Shown one piece after another: positions 30,292-40,587 of a stretch of DNA of 64,000 bases; the first letter of the stretch is position 1; each line of letters begins with the position of its first letter. The notes under the pieces are model-generated. The model was not told the origin of the DNA. It saw nothing but the letters and a program-made list of their open reading frames with translations, and searched no databases. A program made the position numbers and the translations under genes. The stretch comes from Aromatoleum toluvorans (lineage in GTDB: Bacteria > Pseudomonadota > Gammaproteobacteria > Burkholderiales > Rhodocyclaceae), in contig NZ_WTVN01000018.1 of assembly GCF_012910905.1 (NCBI RefSeq), positions 1 through 64,000 on the forward strand. Reading direction: 5' to 3'.

Positions 30292-31242
30292 TTGAGTACC
30301 TTGCCGCCACAGCCTCTGCCGCACCGGATCCCGTTCGTCCGCCGGCACCCGCGCCTCTTCCGGCTATGGGTCGGTGTTTTGATCGCAGGCTGGGCGGCCG
30401 TCTTCGCCTTTACCTTGCGCCTGATCAATGCGTTCGATTTCGGCGCCGGCGGGTTGGCCGCGACGGTGGCGATGCGCTTTGCGGTCGAGACCGCGGCATT
30501 CACCGCGCTCGCATACGCCGCCCTCCGCAGCCTGCCGCTGGGCCTCAAGCCCGGCCTGCGCGCGACCACTGCGCTGGGCCTGTGGATCGCCCTCGTCGTG
30601 CTGGGCGATTGCCTGTCGCGCCTCGAATACGGCGCGCTCGATACGATGCTGGCCTTGCTGCGCGACGCGATGGGGCCAGGCGACATCGTGCTGGCGGTTC
30701 TCGCCTACATGCTGGCGCTGGCGCTGCCTTTCGTTCCCGGCGTCGAGATCGGCCTGATGATCATCATGCTGTTCGGCGCTGCGGGGGCCATCGCCGTCTA
30801 CGCGGCCACGATCGCCGGGCTTGGCCTCGCCTTCGCCGCGGGCCGTCTGATTCCGGCGCGCAGCTTGATGCACTTGCTGGAGCGCGTCGGCGTCGCCATT
30901 CCCGACGAGCCGCTCGACGCGGCGATGCGCGGCCTGGTGGCCGGCGGGAGAACTGGCGGGGCGTGGCGGCGGGTGGTCGCGCGGCTCCTGGCCTATCGCT
31001 ACCTGACGCTTGCGGTTGCGTTCAACCTGCCCGGAAATTCGGTGCTCGGCGGCGGCGGGGGCATCGCTCTGCTGTGCGGGGCGAGCCGCCAGTTCGCGTG
31101 GCACTGGTTCGTGCTCACGGTGGCGGTGGCGACCGCGCCGGTGCCGCTGCTCGTGGTCGCCGGCGGACTCGACGTCCGTGACCTCGTCCACGTGCACGAC
31201 TTCGTCGAGAACGCGATCGGACGACTCGTCACCGGGTGGTGA
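30292..31242 (+). CDS. VTT-like multi-span membrane protein in the merF unit
   Basis: About 316 residues with six or more hydrophobic segments. LALPFVPGVEIGLMIIMLFG, an AAGRLIPAR turn and FNLPGNSVLGGGGGIALLCG resemble the VTT/DedA domain but the match is partial. The start is uncertain: TTG at 30292 has gaggaagc ahead of it, whereas an open frame runs from GTG at 30232 inside a repeat. Transported substrate unknown. It probably ends the merF transcript and converges on merR. Confidence 0.7.
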   Translation: MSTLPPQPLPHRIPFVRRHPRLFRLWVGVLIAGWAAVFAFTLRLINAFDFGAGGLAATVAMRFAVETAAFTALAYAALRSLPLGLKPGLRATTALGLWIALVVLGDCLSRLEYGALDTMLALLRDAMGPGDIVLAVLAYMLALALPFVPGVEIGLMIIMLFGAAGAIAVYAATIAGLGLAFAAGRLIPARSLMHLLERVGVAIPDEPLDAAMRGLVAGGRTGGAWRRVVARLLAYRYLTLAVAFNLPGNSVLGGGGGIALLCGASRQFAWHWFVLTVAVATAPVPLLVVAGGLDVRDLVHVHDFVENAIGRLVTGW

Positions 31243-31294
31243 CGGGGGGCGGAACGGCCGGGTCGAAGCCCTGCGCCTTGCCCGTGCCCTGTCG

Positions 31295-31714
31295 TCACGC
31301 GGACGCCTCACTGTCGTGCAGGGCCGCGATCAGCGGGCAGGAAACCTTGCCCCGATGCGCCTTGCATTCGCTCACCAGCGTCGACAGCGCCGCTTCCATG
31401 TGCAGCAGATCCGCCAGCCGTGCGCGCACGTCGGCGAGCCGCAGCGACGCGATCTCCGCGGCCTCGCTGCAATGGGTGCCGTCTTCGAGCTTCAATAACT
31501 GGCCGATTTCGTCCAGGCTGAACCCGAGCCGCTGCGCCGCTTTCACGAACCGGACCCGCCCCACTGCGGCGCGCGGGTAGCGGCGGATTCCGCCGTAAGG
31601 CCGGTCCGGCTTGGGCAACAGGCCCTTGAGCTGGTAGAAGCGGATCGTCTCCACATTGACCCCGGCGGCCTTGGCGAAAGCGCCGATGGTCAGGTTTTCC
31701 GGCTCCTCGTTCAT
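31295..31714 (-). CDS. merR: Mercury-responsive regulator MerR
   Basis: A 139-residue MerR dimer that represses, and on binding Hg(II) activates, mer promoters. The N-terminal helix-turn-helix is [20 protein letters not shown]. The three mercury-binding cysteines are present in [12 protein letters not shown] and [13 protein letters not shown]. The start [11 protein letters not shown] is fixed by the divergent promoter 5 bp upstream; longer in-frame extensions are antisense to merT. It is divergent from merTPA, the classical layout. Confidence 0.95.
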   Translation of the reverse strand: MNEEPENLTIGAFAKAAGVNVETIRFYQLKGLLPKPDRPYGGIRRYPRAAVGRVRFVKAAQRLGFSLDEIGQLLKLEDGTHCSEAAEIASLRLADVRARLADLLHMEAALSTLVSECKAHRGKVSCPLIAALHDSEASA

Positions 31715-31718
31715 GGGC

Positions 31719-31749
31719 TTGACTCCGTAGTTGACTACGGAAGTAACTT
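31719..31749 (+). promoter_or_regulatory. MerR operator/promoter of merTPA
   Basis: TTGACT, 19-bp spacer, TAACTT. The spacer holds the perfect dyad CTCCGTAG-TTGA-CTACGGA(A), closely matching known mer promoters and the site at 29158. Confidence 0.92.
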
Positions 31750-31784
31750 TAGTGCACCCAGCGCAGACCCGGAAGGAGAATCCC

Positions 31785-32135
31785 GTGCACCATCTGAAAA
31801 ACGGCCGTGGCGCCTTGGCCGCGGGCGGCTTCGCGGCCATCCTCGCCTCGACCTGCTGCCTCGGTCCGCTCGTGCTGGTCGCGCTGGGCTTCTCGGGGGC
31901 GTGGATCGGCAACCTCACGCTGCTGGAGCCGTACCGGCCGATATTCATCGGCGCGGCGTTGACTGCGCTTTTTTTTGCCTGGCGCGGCATCTTCCGCCCT
32001 GCCGATGCGTGCAAACCGGGTGACGTCTGCGCCGTGCCTCGGGTCAGGACCACGTACAGGCTCATCTTCTGGATTGTGACCGTGCTGGTGGCGATTGCGC
32101 TCGCCTTCCCCTATGTCCTTCCAATGTTCTATTGA
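31785..32135 (+). CDS. merT: Mercuric ion transport protein MerT
   Basis: A 116-residue inner-membrane Hg(II) importer with three helices. The first-helix cysteine pair is in [20 protein letters not shown] and the cytoplasmic pair in [13 protein letters not shown]. Length equals that of classical MerT when the GTG at 31785 is used; that codon has a ggaaggaga site upstream, whereas the ATG at 31731 lies in the operator region. MerT passes mercury from MerP to MerA. Confidence 0.95.
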   Translation: MHHLKNGRGALAAGGFAAILASTCCLGPLVLVALGFSGAWIGNLTLLEPYRPIFIGAALTALFFAWRGIFRPADACKPGDVCAVPRVRTTYRLIFWIVTVLVAIALAFPYVLPMFY

Positions 32136-32147
32136 CAGGAGATCGTC

Positions 32148-34110
<1,963 letters not shown>

Positions 34111-34152
34111 TGCGAGGATGGTCATGCGCCCGAACTCATGAGGAGGAACACG

Positions 34153-34482
34153 GTGAAACAGATAGCGCGAATCACGGTTCTGGCCGTCGGCCTGATGCTG
34201 GGGATGGCGTCCGCGATGGCCGCGCCGCAGACCTACAAGCTGCGCGTCGACGGGCTGTCCTGCCCGTTCTGCGCCTATGGCATCGAGAAGAAGCTGGGCG
34301 CGGTCAGCGGCGTCGAGCACGTGGCGGTCGACATCGCCAGCGGCACCGTTACGGTCACGATGGCGGACGGTGCGGTGCTGGACGAGGCCGTGGCCAGAAA
34401 GGCGGTGAAGGACGCCGGGTTCAGCCTGCGCGGCCTCCAACCGGCCGCCGCCGCCCCGCAGGAGGCGGGACAGGCGAAATGA
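34153..34482 (+). CDS. Exported HMA-domain protein (second MerP-like)
   Basis: A 109-residue protein with a signal peptide (KQIARITVLAVGLMLGMASA) and an HMA domain whose metal site is LSCPFCAYG rather than MerP-type SCAAC. The GTG start has a perfect gaggagg site; the ATG 15 bp upstream overlaps that site and is rejected. A proline- and alanine-rich tail follows. It lies 42 bp after merA and overlaps the next gene by 4 bp, so it extends the mer operon. It may feed another metal or Hg species to the outer-membrane protein that follows. Confidence 0.85.
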   Translation: MKQIARITVLAVGLMLGMASAMAAPQTYKLRVDGLSCPFCAYGIEKKLGAVSGVEHVAVDIASGTVTVTMADGAVLDEAVARKAVKDAGFSLRGLQPAAAAPQEAGQAK

Positions 34483-35372
34483 AGGCCGCACTCAAGAGCG
34501 GTCTGGCCGTCTTGGGCCTGTCGGCCGCAACCGCCTGGGGTGCGCCGATCACCTTCAACACGGCACTGCCGGTGCACGAGGGCGGCTGGGTGCTGCGCGA
34601 GCAGTTCGTCTTCATGAAGGTCGCCGACGATCCCACGCCTGCCCGACGCGACATGAGGGTGAGCGGGCTGATTTCGGTGCTCGGCTATGGCGTGACCCGG
34701 GACTTCGCGCTGTTCGGCATGCTGCCCTGGTTCGACAAGCGCGTGGACATGCGCATGGGCGGACAGGATCTCACCCGGCGCGAATCCGGCGCAGGCGATC
34801 TGACCGTGCTGGGGCGCTACACCGCCTACCAGTACGATGCGCCCGGTCGCACGCTGCGCATCGCGCCGTTCCTGGGCGTGAAGGCGCCGACCGGCGAGGA
34901 TGACGCGCGCGACCGCCTGGGGCGCCTGCCTCCGCCGGTGCAAGCCGGATCCGGTTCGTGGGACGTGCTCGGCGGTGCGGTACTCACCTGGCAGACCCTG
35001 GATTTCGAGCTCGACAGCCAGGTGAGCTACAAGGCCAACCGGGAAGCCAGGGGCTTTGAGGCCGGCAACGTCGCCGCCCTCGACGCCTCGCTCCAGTACC
35101 GCCTGTGGCCGCGCAGCCTGGGGGCCGGCGTCCCGGCCTTCCTCTATGGCGTACTCGAAGCGAATCTCGTGCATGCGGCCAGGGATCGGGTGGGGGGCGC
35201 CGACGATCCGAACTCGGGGGGGACGACGCTGTTCCTCACCCCCGGCCTGCAGTACGTGACCCGCAAATGGATCGTCGAGGCCGGGGTCCAGCTTCCCGTC
35301 ATCCAACATCTCCATGGTGCGGCGCTCGGGACCGATTACGTCCTCACCGCCGGCTTTCGCATCAATTTCTGA
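34479..35372 (+). CDS. Outer-membrane beta-barrel protein of the mer operon
   Basis: A 297-residue protein with a signal peptide (MKAALKSGLAVLGLSAATAW) and alternating beta-strand patterns. These include FLGVKAPTGEDD, a phrase seen in the transporter / MetA-like outer-membrane family, and a terminal aromatic residue (GFRINF). Family members are poorly characterised channels. The ATG overlaps the stop of the HMA protein gene. Its presence suggests an envelope-spanning metal route, which is inference. Confidence 0.75.
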   Translation: MKAALKSGLAVLGLSAATAWGAPITFNTALPVHEGGWVLREQFVFMKVADDPTPARRDMRVSGLISVLGYGVTRDFALFGMLPWFDKRVDMRMGGQDLTRRESGAGDLTVLGRYTAYQYDAPGRTLRIAPFLGVKAPTGEDDARDRLGRLPPPVQAGSGSWDVLGGAVLTWQTLDFELDSQVSYKANREARGFEAGNVAALDASLQYRLWPRSLGAGVPAFLYGVLEANLVHAARDRVGGADDPNSGGTTLFLTPGLQYVTRKWIVEAGVQLPVIQHLHGAALGTDYVLTAGFRINF

Positions 35373-35380
35373 GGCGCCGA

Positions 35381-36376
35381 ATGCAGCTTCGATCCATCGC
35401 AAAGTGGGGGCGGAACATCACGCTCGTGCTGGCCGCGCTGATCGCTGCGGGCTGGCTCGCATTCGTGCCCCGCGCCAAGGGGCCGCCCTACGCGTTCGTC
35501 GCCGCGTGGGGCGAAAAGGGCAGCGCACCGGGCCAGTTCGACGATCCGACCGGAATCGCGGTGGTGGGCGACGAGGTGTACGTCGCCGATTCGCGCAACG
35601 GCCGGATCCAGGTCTTCGACTTCGACGGGCGTTTCAGGCGGCTATTCGGGACCCCCGGGAGCGGCCCCGGCCAGCTCGGCCGTCCCATGAACCTCAAGGT
35701 GCATGAAAGGCGCCTTTACGTCGCCGAGTACTTCAACGACCGCGTCCAGGTTTTCGGCCTCGACGGCCGCTCGCTGCGAATCATCGGCAGGCCGGGGAAC
35801 GGGCCGGGCGAATTCAGTGCGCCCGGCGGCGTGGCGGTGGCGCCGAACGGTGATCTGCTGGTGGCCGACTTCTATAACCAGCGCGTCCAGCGGCTCGGCG
35901 CGGACGGCACTCCGGTGCGCCAGTGGGGCGAAACGGGCAAGATCGGCATATGGGGGGGCGAGTTCAACTATCCCACCGATGTCGCGGTCGGCCCCGACGG
36001 CACGCTTTTCGTTGCCGACGGCTACAACGACCGCATTCAGGCCTTCTCCCTCGCCGGCGCATTGCTGCGCAAGTGGGGCGGCCCGTTCGCGATCAACATC
36101 TTCGGCCCGTTCAACGGCTGGTTCGCCACGGTGACCAACGTGACGGTGGATGGGCAGGGCCATGTGTTCGCCGCCGACTTCTACAACCATCGTATCCAGA
36201 AATTCGCCGCGGACGGCACGTTTCTGACGGCCCTGGGCGCCAAAGGAAGCGGTCCGGGGCAGTTCGATCACGCCATCGCCGCTGCCGTGGCCGACGACGG
36301 CACCGTCTTCGCCGTCGATTTCGGCAACAACCGCATCCAGAAGTGGCGCCAGGCGCGGCCTGTGCTCGGAGGCTGA
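35381..36376 (+). CDS. Membrane-anchored NHL-repeat beta-propeller protein
   Basis: A 331-residue protein with an N-terminal membrane anchor (about residues 13-30) and at least six NHL repeats. The repeats have the consensus GPGEFSAPGGVAVAPNGDLL, VADFYNQRVQRLGADG and similar; each repeats the N-x-R-I/V-Q-x-F phrase. NHL propellers usually bind partners rather than catalyse. It begins 8 bp after the outer-membrane gene stop, so it closes an extended operon merT-merP-merA-HMA-OMP-NHL. No known mer role. Confidence 0.85.
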   Translation: MQLRSIAKWGRNITLVLAALIAAGWLAFVPRAKGPPYAFVAAWGEKGSAPGQFDDPTGIAVVGDEVYVADSRNGRIQVFDFDGRFRRLFGTPGSGPGQLGRPMNLKVHERRLYVAEYFNDRVQVFGLDGRSLRIIGRPGNGPGEFSAPGGVAVAPNGDLLVADFYNQRVQRLGADGTPVRQWGETGKIGIWGGEFNYPTDVAVGPDGTLFVADGYNDRIQAFSLAGALLRKWGGPFAINIFGPFNGWFATVTNVTVDGQGHVFAADFYNHRIQKFAADGTFLTALGAKGSGPGQFDHAIAAAVADDGTVFAVDFGNNRIQKWRQARPVLGG

Positions 36377-36465
36377 CGGCCATGAGCGCAATCGCACGGG
36401 TTTCGTCAATCGAGGACCGGCGAATGCGTCCCCGATGCTTTGCGAATACACGTCGGACATGACGC

Positions 36466-36495
36466 TGTAAGGGCGGGCTTCGCGCACGCGACTAA
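36466..36495 (+). promoter_or_regulatory. ECF-type promoter motif of the CzcE-like gene
   Basis: TGTAAGGG (36466-36473), 16 bp, GACTAA (36490-36495). One mismatch to the upstream consensus. Confidence 0.7.
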
Positions 36496-36543
36496 ATCCT
36501 TGAGTGGCAAGCATGTCGCTCGATCGGACTCAAGGAGATAGCC

Positions 36544-36972
36544 ATGACAAGCAGGACAGGAACCCTTCGGCGCGCTCGCACCTATCGCAGACCAGCCCGC
36601 ATAGCAGTCGCGACCCTGATACTGGCCGCCACGGCGGGCGCCTCGGCGCACACCGACTACTCGGAGAACGGCTCGACGCACTGGCTCGAGCACGTTCAGG
36701 CATCGCCCAACCCGGCCAGCGAGCGGCAGCTCGCGCCCTACGGTCATGCCGCCCCCGCCGCCGCACCGGGCAGGGTGATCGTGGTCGGCAAGGACACGCG
36801 CTATTTGAACGTCGAGCAGCTCGAAACGGTCGCGATCCGGAGCGGTGACCAGACCGTCAATTGGACCTTCGATACCATGCCGCGGCGCAGCTTCCCGCTC
36901 TCGAAGATCATTCCCGGGACCGACGGCGTGACGGTCTACGTCGCCGAGAGCCCGCTGTACAGCGGACGTTGA
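36544..36972 (+). CDS. CzcE-family periplasmic metal-binding protein
   Basis: A 142-residue protein with an N-terminal signal (RIAVATLILAATAGASAHTD). The mature part matches the CzcE pattern: YGHAAPAAAPGRVIVVGKDT, RYLNVEQLETVAIRSGDQTV and the NWTFDTMPRRSFPLSKI segment. CzcE in Cupriavidus is a periplasmic copper-binding protein. A strong aaggaga site lies ahead of the ATG. The gene is monocistronic behind an ECF-type promoter and is followed by a palindromic repeat. Confidence 0.82.
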   Translation: MTSRTGTLRRARTYRRPARIAVATLILAATAGASAHTDYSENGSTHWLEHVQASPNPASERQLAPYGHAAPAAAPGRVIVVGKDTRYLNVEQLETVAIRSGDQTVNWTFDTMPRRSFPLSKIIPGTDGVTVYVAESPLYSGR

Positions 36973-36990
36973 TGTCGGCCGTCGATTCAT

Positions 36991-37030
36991 CCGTTCGCCC
37001 TGAGCCCTTCGACAAGCTCCGGGCGAACGG
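36991..37030. repeat. Palindromic intergenic repeat
   Basis: A 40-bp inverted repeat: outer arms CCGTTCGCCC and GGGCGAACGG, inner arms GAGC and GCTC, loop CCTTCGACAA. Elements with this core are dispersed in many proteobacterial genomes; a degenerate copy lies at 30199-30240. Confidence 0.75.
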
Positions 37031-37068
37031 TATTTGCTCGCCGGTCAATAGCCCGGCTCGTGCGGGCG

Positions 37069-37890
37069 TCAGCGTTCCCGCCTCGCCCAGGCCATCGGCG
37101 ATGCGCCGAGCCGGGTCGAAAAAGCGCGCGAAAGCGCCGTGGTGCTCCCATAGCCGACTTCCTCGGCAACGATCTTGACCGGCTTGCCCTTGCGCAGGAG
37201 GGTTTGCGCGAGACCGATGCGCCAGTCGGTCAGGTAGTCGAGCGGGGTCTGTCCCACGGTTTCCCTGAAGTTCACGGCAAAACGGGCGCGCGACATGCCG
37301 GCACGCGCGGCCAGTTCCTCCAGCGACCACTTGCGCGCCGGCTCCGCGTGCATCGCCTGGATTGCGCGGGCGAGCCGGGGCTCGGCCAGGCCCGCGAACA
37401 GACCGGTCGGCATCAGGCGGTGCTCGATCGTATGACGCAGCACGTGCACCAGGACGACTTCGCACAGGCGGTCGACGATGGCCTGCCGACCGGATCGCTG
37501 CTCGAACGCCTCATCGAGCAGGAGGGCGAGCGTGCTCGCGAGCGCAGGCAGGTCGGCGAGGCGGATCACCAGTAAAGGAGGAAGGGCGCGCGCCAGGGGA
37601 TTGCCCAGGCCGCCGCCGAACTCGACCGACGCGCAGACGACGTCCGCCCCCGTATCGCGATGGGTGCGCAGGCGGTGGCCGGCGGGCCGGGGGTAGAACA
37701 GGAGGCTGGGCTCCTCGATGTCGATGAGGCGGCGATCGGCGCCCTGCACCTGGAGCGGCCCGCGGCGCACGACGTGCAGGTGCCCCGCTTCGTCAGTGGC
37801 CTCGAAGGTCGTCACGCCGCACAGCGTGCCGGAATAGAAGACGCGCGCACTCAGCGCGAAGCGGTCGAGCAGGGATGACAGGCGGTCCAT
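37069..37890 (-). CDS. AraC-family regulator with cupin-type sensor domain
   Basis: A 273-residue regulator. The N-terminal half is a cupin_6-like domain (PLQVQGADRRLIDIEEPSLL and YPRPAGHRLRTH). The C-terminal half has two helix-turn-helix motifs: WSLEELAARAGMSRARFAVN and VKIVAEEVGYGSTTALSRAF. Members often control redox-stress genes beside them. It is divergent from the AhpD-like gene at 38006, the likely target, across a 115-bp gap. It converges on the repeat after the CzcE-like gene. Confidence 0.9.
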   Translation of the reverse strand: MDRLSSLLDRFALSARVFYSGTLCGVTTFEATDEAGHLHVVRRGPLQVQGADRRLIDIEEPSLLFYPRPAGHRLRTHRDTGADVVCASVEFGGGLGNPLARALPPLLVIRLADLPALASTLALLLDEAFEQRSGRQAIVDRLCEVVLVHVLRHTIEHRLMPTGLFAGLAEPRLARAIQAMHAEPARKWSLEELAARAGMSRARFAVNFRETVGQTPLDYLTDWRIGLAQTLLRKGKPVKIVAEEVGYGSTTALSRAFSTRLGASPMAWARRER

Positions 37891-38005
37891 GAGATGTGAG
37901 ACGAAAAGTCGTTAAAACGATACGGAGAGAGTCCTTGAGTATCGTTCGATCGCTCATTCTATGCACCGTGCACTTCCGCACGCAAATGCATGAATGGAGA
38001 TGATG

Positions 38006-38542
38006 ATGCCCACGATCCTTCCCTTGAATATTTCCGACGCCGACGAACCGACCGCAGCGACGCTCAACGCAGTCAAGGCCAAGCTAGGCGGCGTGCCGAA
38101 CCTCATCGCGACGCTCGCCAATTCTCCGGCGGTGCTGCAAGGCTATCTGCAGTTCTCCGAGACGCTCGGTGCCGGACTGCTCAGCGCGCGCCAGCGTGAG
38201 ATCGTTGCGCTGGCGACCGCCCAGGAAAACGTCTGCGGGTACTGCCTGAGCGCGCACAGCCTTCTCGGCAAGGCCATCGGGCTGAGCGAGGACGAGATCC
38301 GCCTGGCGCGCGCCGGCACGGCCAGCACCCCGCGTGAGGCCGCGATCGCGTCCTTTGCCCGTCAGCTCGTGAAAACGCGGGGGCGCCTCGATTCCGGTGC
38401 GGTGGCGCATGCGCGGGAGGCGGGGCTGTCGGACGCGGTGATCCTCGAAATCATCGCCAACGTCGCACTGAGCGTGCTGACCAACTACACGAACCACGTG
38501 GCAGGGACGGTGATCGATTTCCCGGTCGTGGAAGTCGCCTGA
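38006..38542 (+). CDS. AhpD-like carboxymuconolactone decarboxylase family protein
   Basis: A 178-residue protein with the site ENVCGYCLSAHSLLGKAIG (CxxC-x3-His), typical of peroxidase-related AhpD proteins. Several ATG codons lie in a row (37994, 38000, 38003, 38006); the last was chosen since tggaga sits at proper distance. Probably regulated by the divergent AraC factor. The hydrolase gene at 38582 follows in the same direction after 39 bp. Confidence 0.87.
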   Translation: MPTILPLNISDADEPTAATLNAVKAKLGGVPNLIATLANSPAVLQGYLQFSETLGAGLLSARQREIVALATAQENVCGYCLSAHSLLGKAIGLSEDEIRLARAGTASTPREAAIASFARQLVKTRGRLDSGAVAHAREAGLSDAVILEIIANVALSVLTNYTNHVAGTVIDFPVVEVA

Positions 38543-38581
38543 ACGCAGACGTGAAAGCCAGCCAACCTGAGGGAGTTCGAG

Positions 38582-39409
38582 ATGAAGCACGATGAGCATG
38601 AATCCGTTGCGGGCCGCCGCGACGTGCTGAAGGGTGTGATGGGGGCTGCCGCAGTGGGCCTCGCCACGGCGTTGTCGCCGACGGCGCACGCGCAGGCGAA
38701 GGCCGGATCGCCCTACGCCGACCCGGAGAAAAGCGCGCTGCCGCCGAGCAACATGGAATTGACGAGGGGCCGCACGGCCCTGCTGGTGGTCGATCCGCAG
38801 AACGACTTCCTCAGCGAGAAGGGGGTCGCGTGGGGTGTCGTGGGCGAATCGGTCCGCGAGCAGGGGACGGTCGCGAACATCGAGCGTCTGTTCCGGGCCG
38901 CCAAGGCCGCCGACATTCCCGTCGTGATCTCGCCCCACTACTACTATCCGAGCGACAAGGGCTGGAAATTCGAGGGTGCGCTCGAGAAGGTGATGCACAA
39001 GATCAAGATGTTCGACCGGTCGGGGCCGCTGAATCTCGGCGGTTTCGAGGGGTCGGGCGCGGACTGGCTGGAGCGGTTCAAGCCCTACATCAACGACGGC
39101 AAGACGATCGTCGCGTCGCCCCACAAGGTGTATGGGCCGCAGAACAACGATGTCGTCCTGCAACTGCGCAAGCAGCGAGTTGATCAGGTGATCCTAGCCG
39201 GCATGTCGGCCAACCTGTGCATCGAGAGCCATCTGCGGGAACTGCTGGAGACGGGGTTCGAGGTCGCGGTGGTGAAGGATGCGACCGCCGGTGCGAAGCT
39301 CCCCGACGGCGACGGTTACCTCGCGGCGCTGACCAACTTCCGCATGATCGCGAACGCGGTGTGGTCGGCAGACGAGGCGACGCGCCGTATCGCGGCGATG
39401 GCGGGCTGA
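38582..39409 (+). CDS. Tat-exported isochorismatase-family cysteine hydrolase
   Basis: A 275-residue protein with a twin-arginine signal (GRRDVLKGVMGAAAVGLATA) and an isochorismatase-like domain. Catalytic-type residues are the aspartate in LLVVDPQNDFLSEKG, a lysine in ASPHKVYGP and the cysteine in GMSANLCIESHLRELL. The family includes amidases and isochorismatases; the substrate here is unknown. Tat export of this fold is less common. A gggag site precedes the ATG. It probably shares a transcript with the AhpD-like gene upstream. Confidence 0.85.
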   Translation: MKHDEHESVAGRRDVLKGVMGAAAVGLATALSPTAHAQAKAGSPYADPEKSALPPSNMELTRGRTALLVVDPQNDFLSEKGVAWGVVGESVREQGTVANIERLFRAAKAADIPVVISPHYYYPSDKGWKFEGALEKVMHKIKMFDRSGPLNLGGFEGSGADWLERFKPYINDGKTIVASPHKVYGPQNNDVVLQLRKQRVDQVILAGMSANLCIESHLRELLETGFEVAVVKDATAGAKLPDGDGYLAALTNFRMIANAVWSADEATRRIAAMAG

Positions 39410-39471
39410 GCTGGCGCACGACCGCGGCACCTTGGGCGCCGCGGTCGTCCCGCGAAGAAGTTCGGAGCAAC

Positions 39472-39500
39472 TGTAAGGATTGGCGCGCCGACCCGACTAT
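39472..39500 (+). promoter_or_regulatory. ECF-type promoter motif of arsS-arsM-pstSCAB
   Basis: TGTAAGGA (39472-39479), 15 bp, GACTAT (39495-39500), ending 39 bp before arsS. Confidence 0.72.
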
Positions 39501-39539
39501 TTCCCATCAACGACACGACGACCGCGACAGGAGCACACG

Positions 39540-40538
39540 ATGCACCCAACGTTTCCCTTGCTCGCCGTAACCGATTTTCCCCGCATCCGGCGGGGGACGA
39601 TCGAGACGCTGCAGGTGAATCTCGGCTATCGCTGCAACCAGAGTTGCGTGCATTGCCACGTCAATGCCGGGCCGACCCGCAGCGAGGAGATGTCGGTCGA
39701 TACCGCGAACGCGGTGCTCGATTTCATCGCCGCGAGCCCTTCGGTGACGACGCTCGACCTGACCGGCGGCGCCCCGGAGATGAACGCGAACTTCCGGCGC
39801 CTGGTCGAGGCGGCACGTGCCCGCGGCCTGCGCGTGATCGACCGCTGCAATCTGACGATCCTGGAGGAGCCGGGCTACGAGGACCTGGCGCGATTCCTCG
39901 CCGATCAGGGGGTGGAGATCGTCGCCTCGCTGCCGTGCTACCTGGAAGACAACGTCGACCGGCAGCGCGGCAAGGGTGTGTTCGAGGCGAGTGTCCGCGC
40001 ACTGAAGAAGCTCAATGCGCTGGGCTACGGGGCTTCCGACCGCAGCCTGCAGCTCAGCCTGGTCTACAACCCGCAGGGCCCGGTGCTGCCGCCTCCGCAG
40101 GCGGCGCTGGAGGGCGCCTACCGCGAGCATCTCGGCGAGGCGTTCGGCATCGTCTTCAATCAACTCTTCACGCTCGCGAACATGCCCATCAAGCGCTTCG
40201 GCAGCCTGCTCGTCTCGAAGGGGCAGTTCCACGACTACATGCGCACCCTGCGCGACGCGCACCGCTCGGAGAACCTCACCGCGGTGATGTGCCGCAGCCT
40301 CGTCAGCGTCGATTGGCAGGGCTATCTCTACGATTGCGACTTCAACCAGCAGCTCGACATGCCGATCGCCGGCGGCGGCCGTCCGCGCCTGCATCTGCGC
40401 GACGCGACCGCCGCGACGCTCGGCGGCGGCGTGATCCGTGTCGCCGACCACTGCTACGGCTGCACGGCGGGGCAGGGGTCGAGCTGTGGCGGCGCGCTGG
40501 GCGAGGGCCATTCCGAAAAATCGAGGTGTGCGGCCTGA
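39540..40538 (+). CDS. arsS: Arsenosugar biosynthesis radical SAM protein ArsS
   Basis: A 332-residue radical SAM enzyme. The 4Fe-4S motif CNQSCVHC (CxxxCxxC) lies at about residues 32-39 in LQVNLGYRCNQSCVHCHVNA. DLTGGAPEMNANF is the family GGAPE motif. A C-terminal domain carries more cysteines (YDCDFNQQLDMPI, HCYGCTAGQGSSCGG). ArsS joins a 5-deoxyadenosyl group to dimethylated arsenic, the committed step to arsenosugars. The start MHPTFPLLAVTDF has a caggag site. It is followed by arsM and pstSCAB in one run, and an ECF-type promoter lies upstream. Confidence 0.92.
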   Translation: MHPTFPLLAVTDFPRIRRGTIETLQVNLGYRCNQSCVHCHVNAGPTRSEEMSVDTANAVLDFIAASPSVTTLDLTGGAPEMNANFRRLVEAARARGLRVIDRCNLTILEEPGYEDLARFLADQGVEIVASLPCYLEDNVDRQRGKGVFEASVRALKKLNALGYGASDRSLQLSLVYNPQGPVLPPPQAALEGAYREHLGEAFGIVFNQLFTLANMPIKRFGSLLVSKGQFHDYMRTLRDAHRSENLTAVMCRSLVSVDWQGYLYDCDFNQQLDMPIAGGGRPRLHLRDATAATLGGGVIRVADHCYGCTAGQGSSCGGALGEGHSEKSRCAA

Positions 40539-40587
40539 CCGGCGTGTCGCCGCGGATCCGACATTCAACCCCGAGGGAACACAAGCC

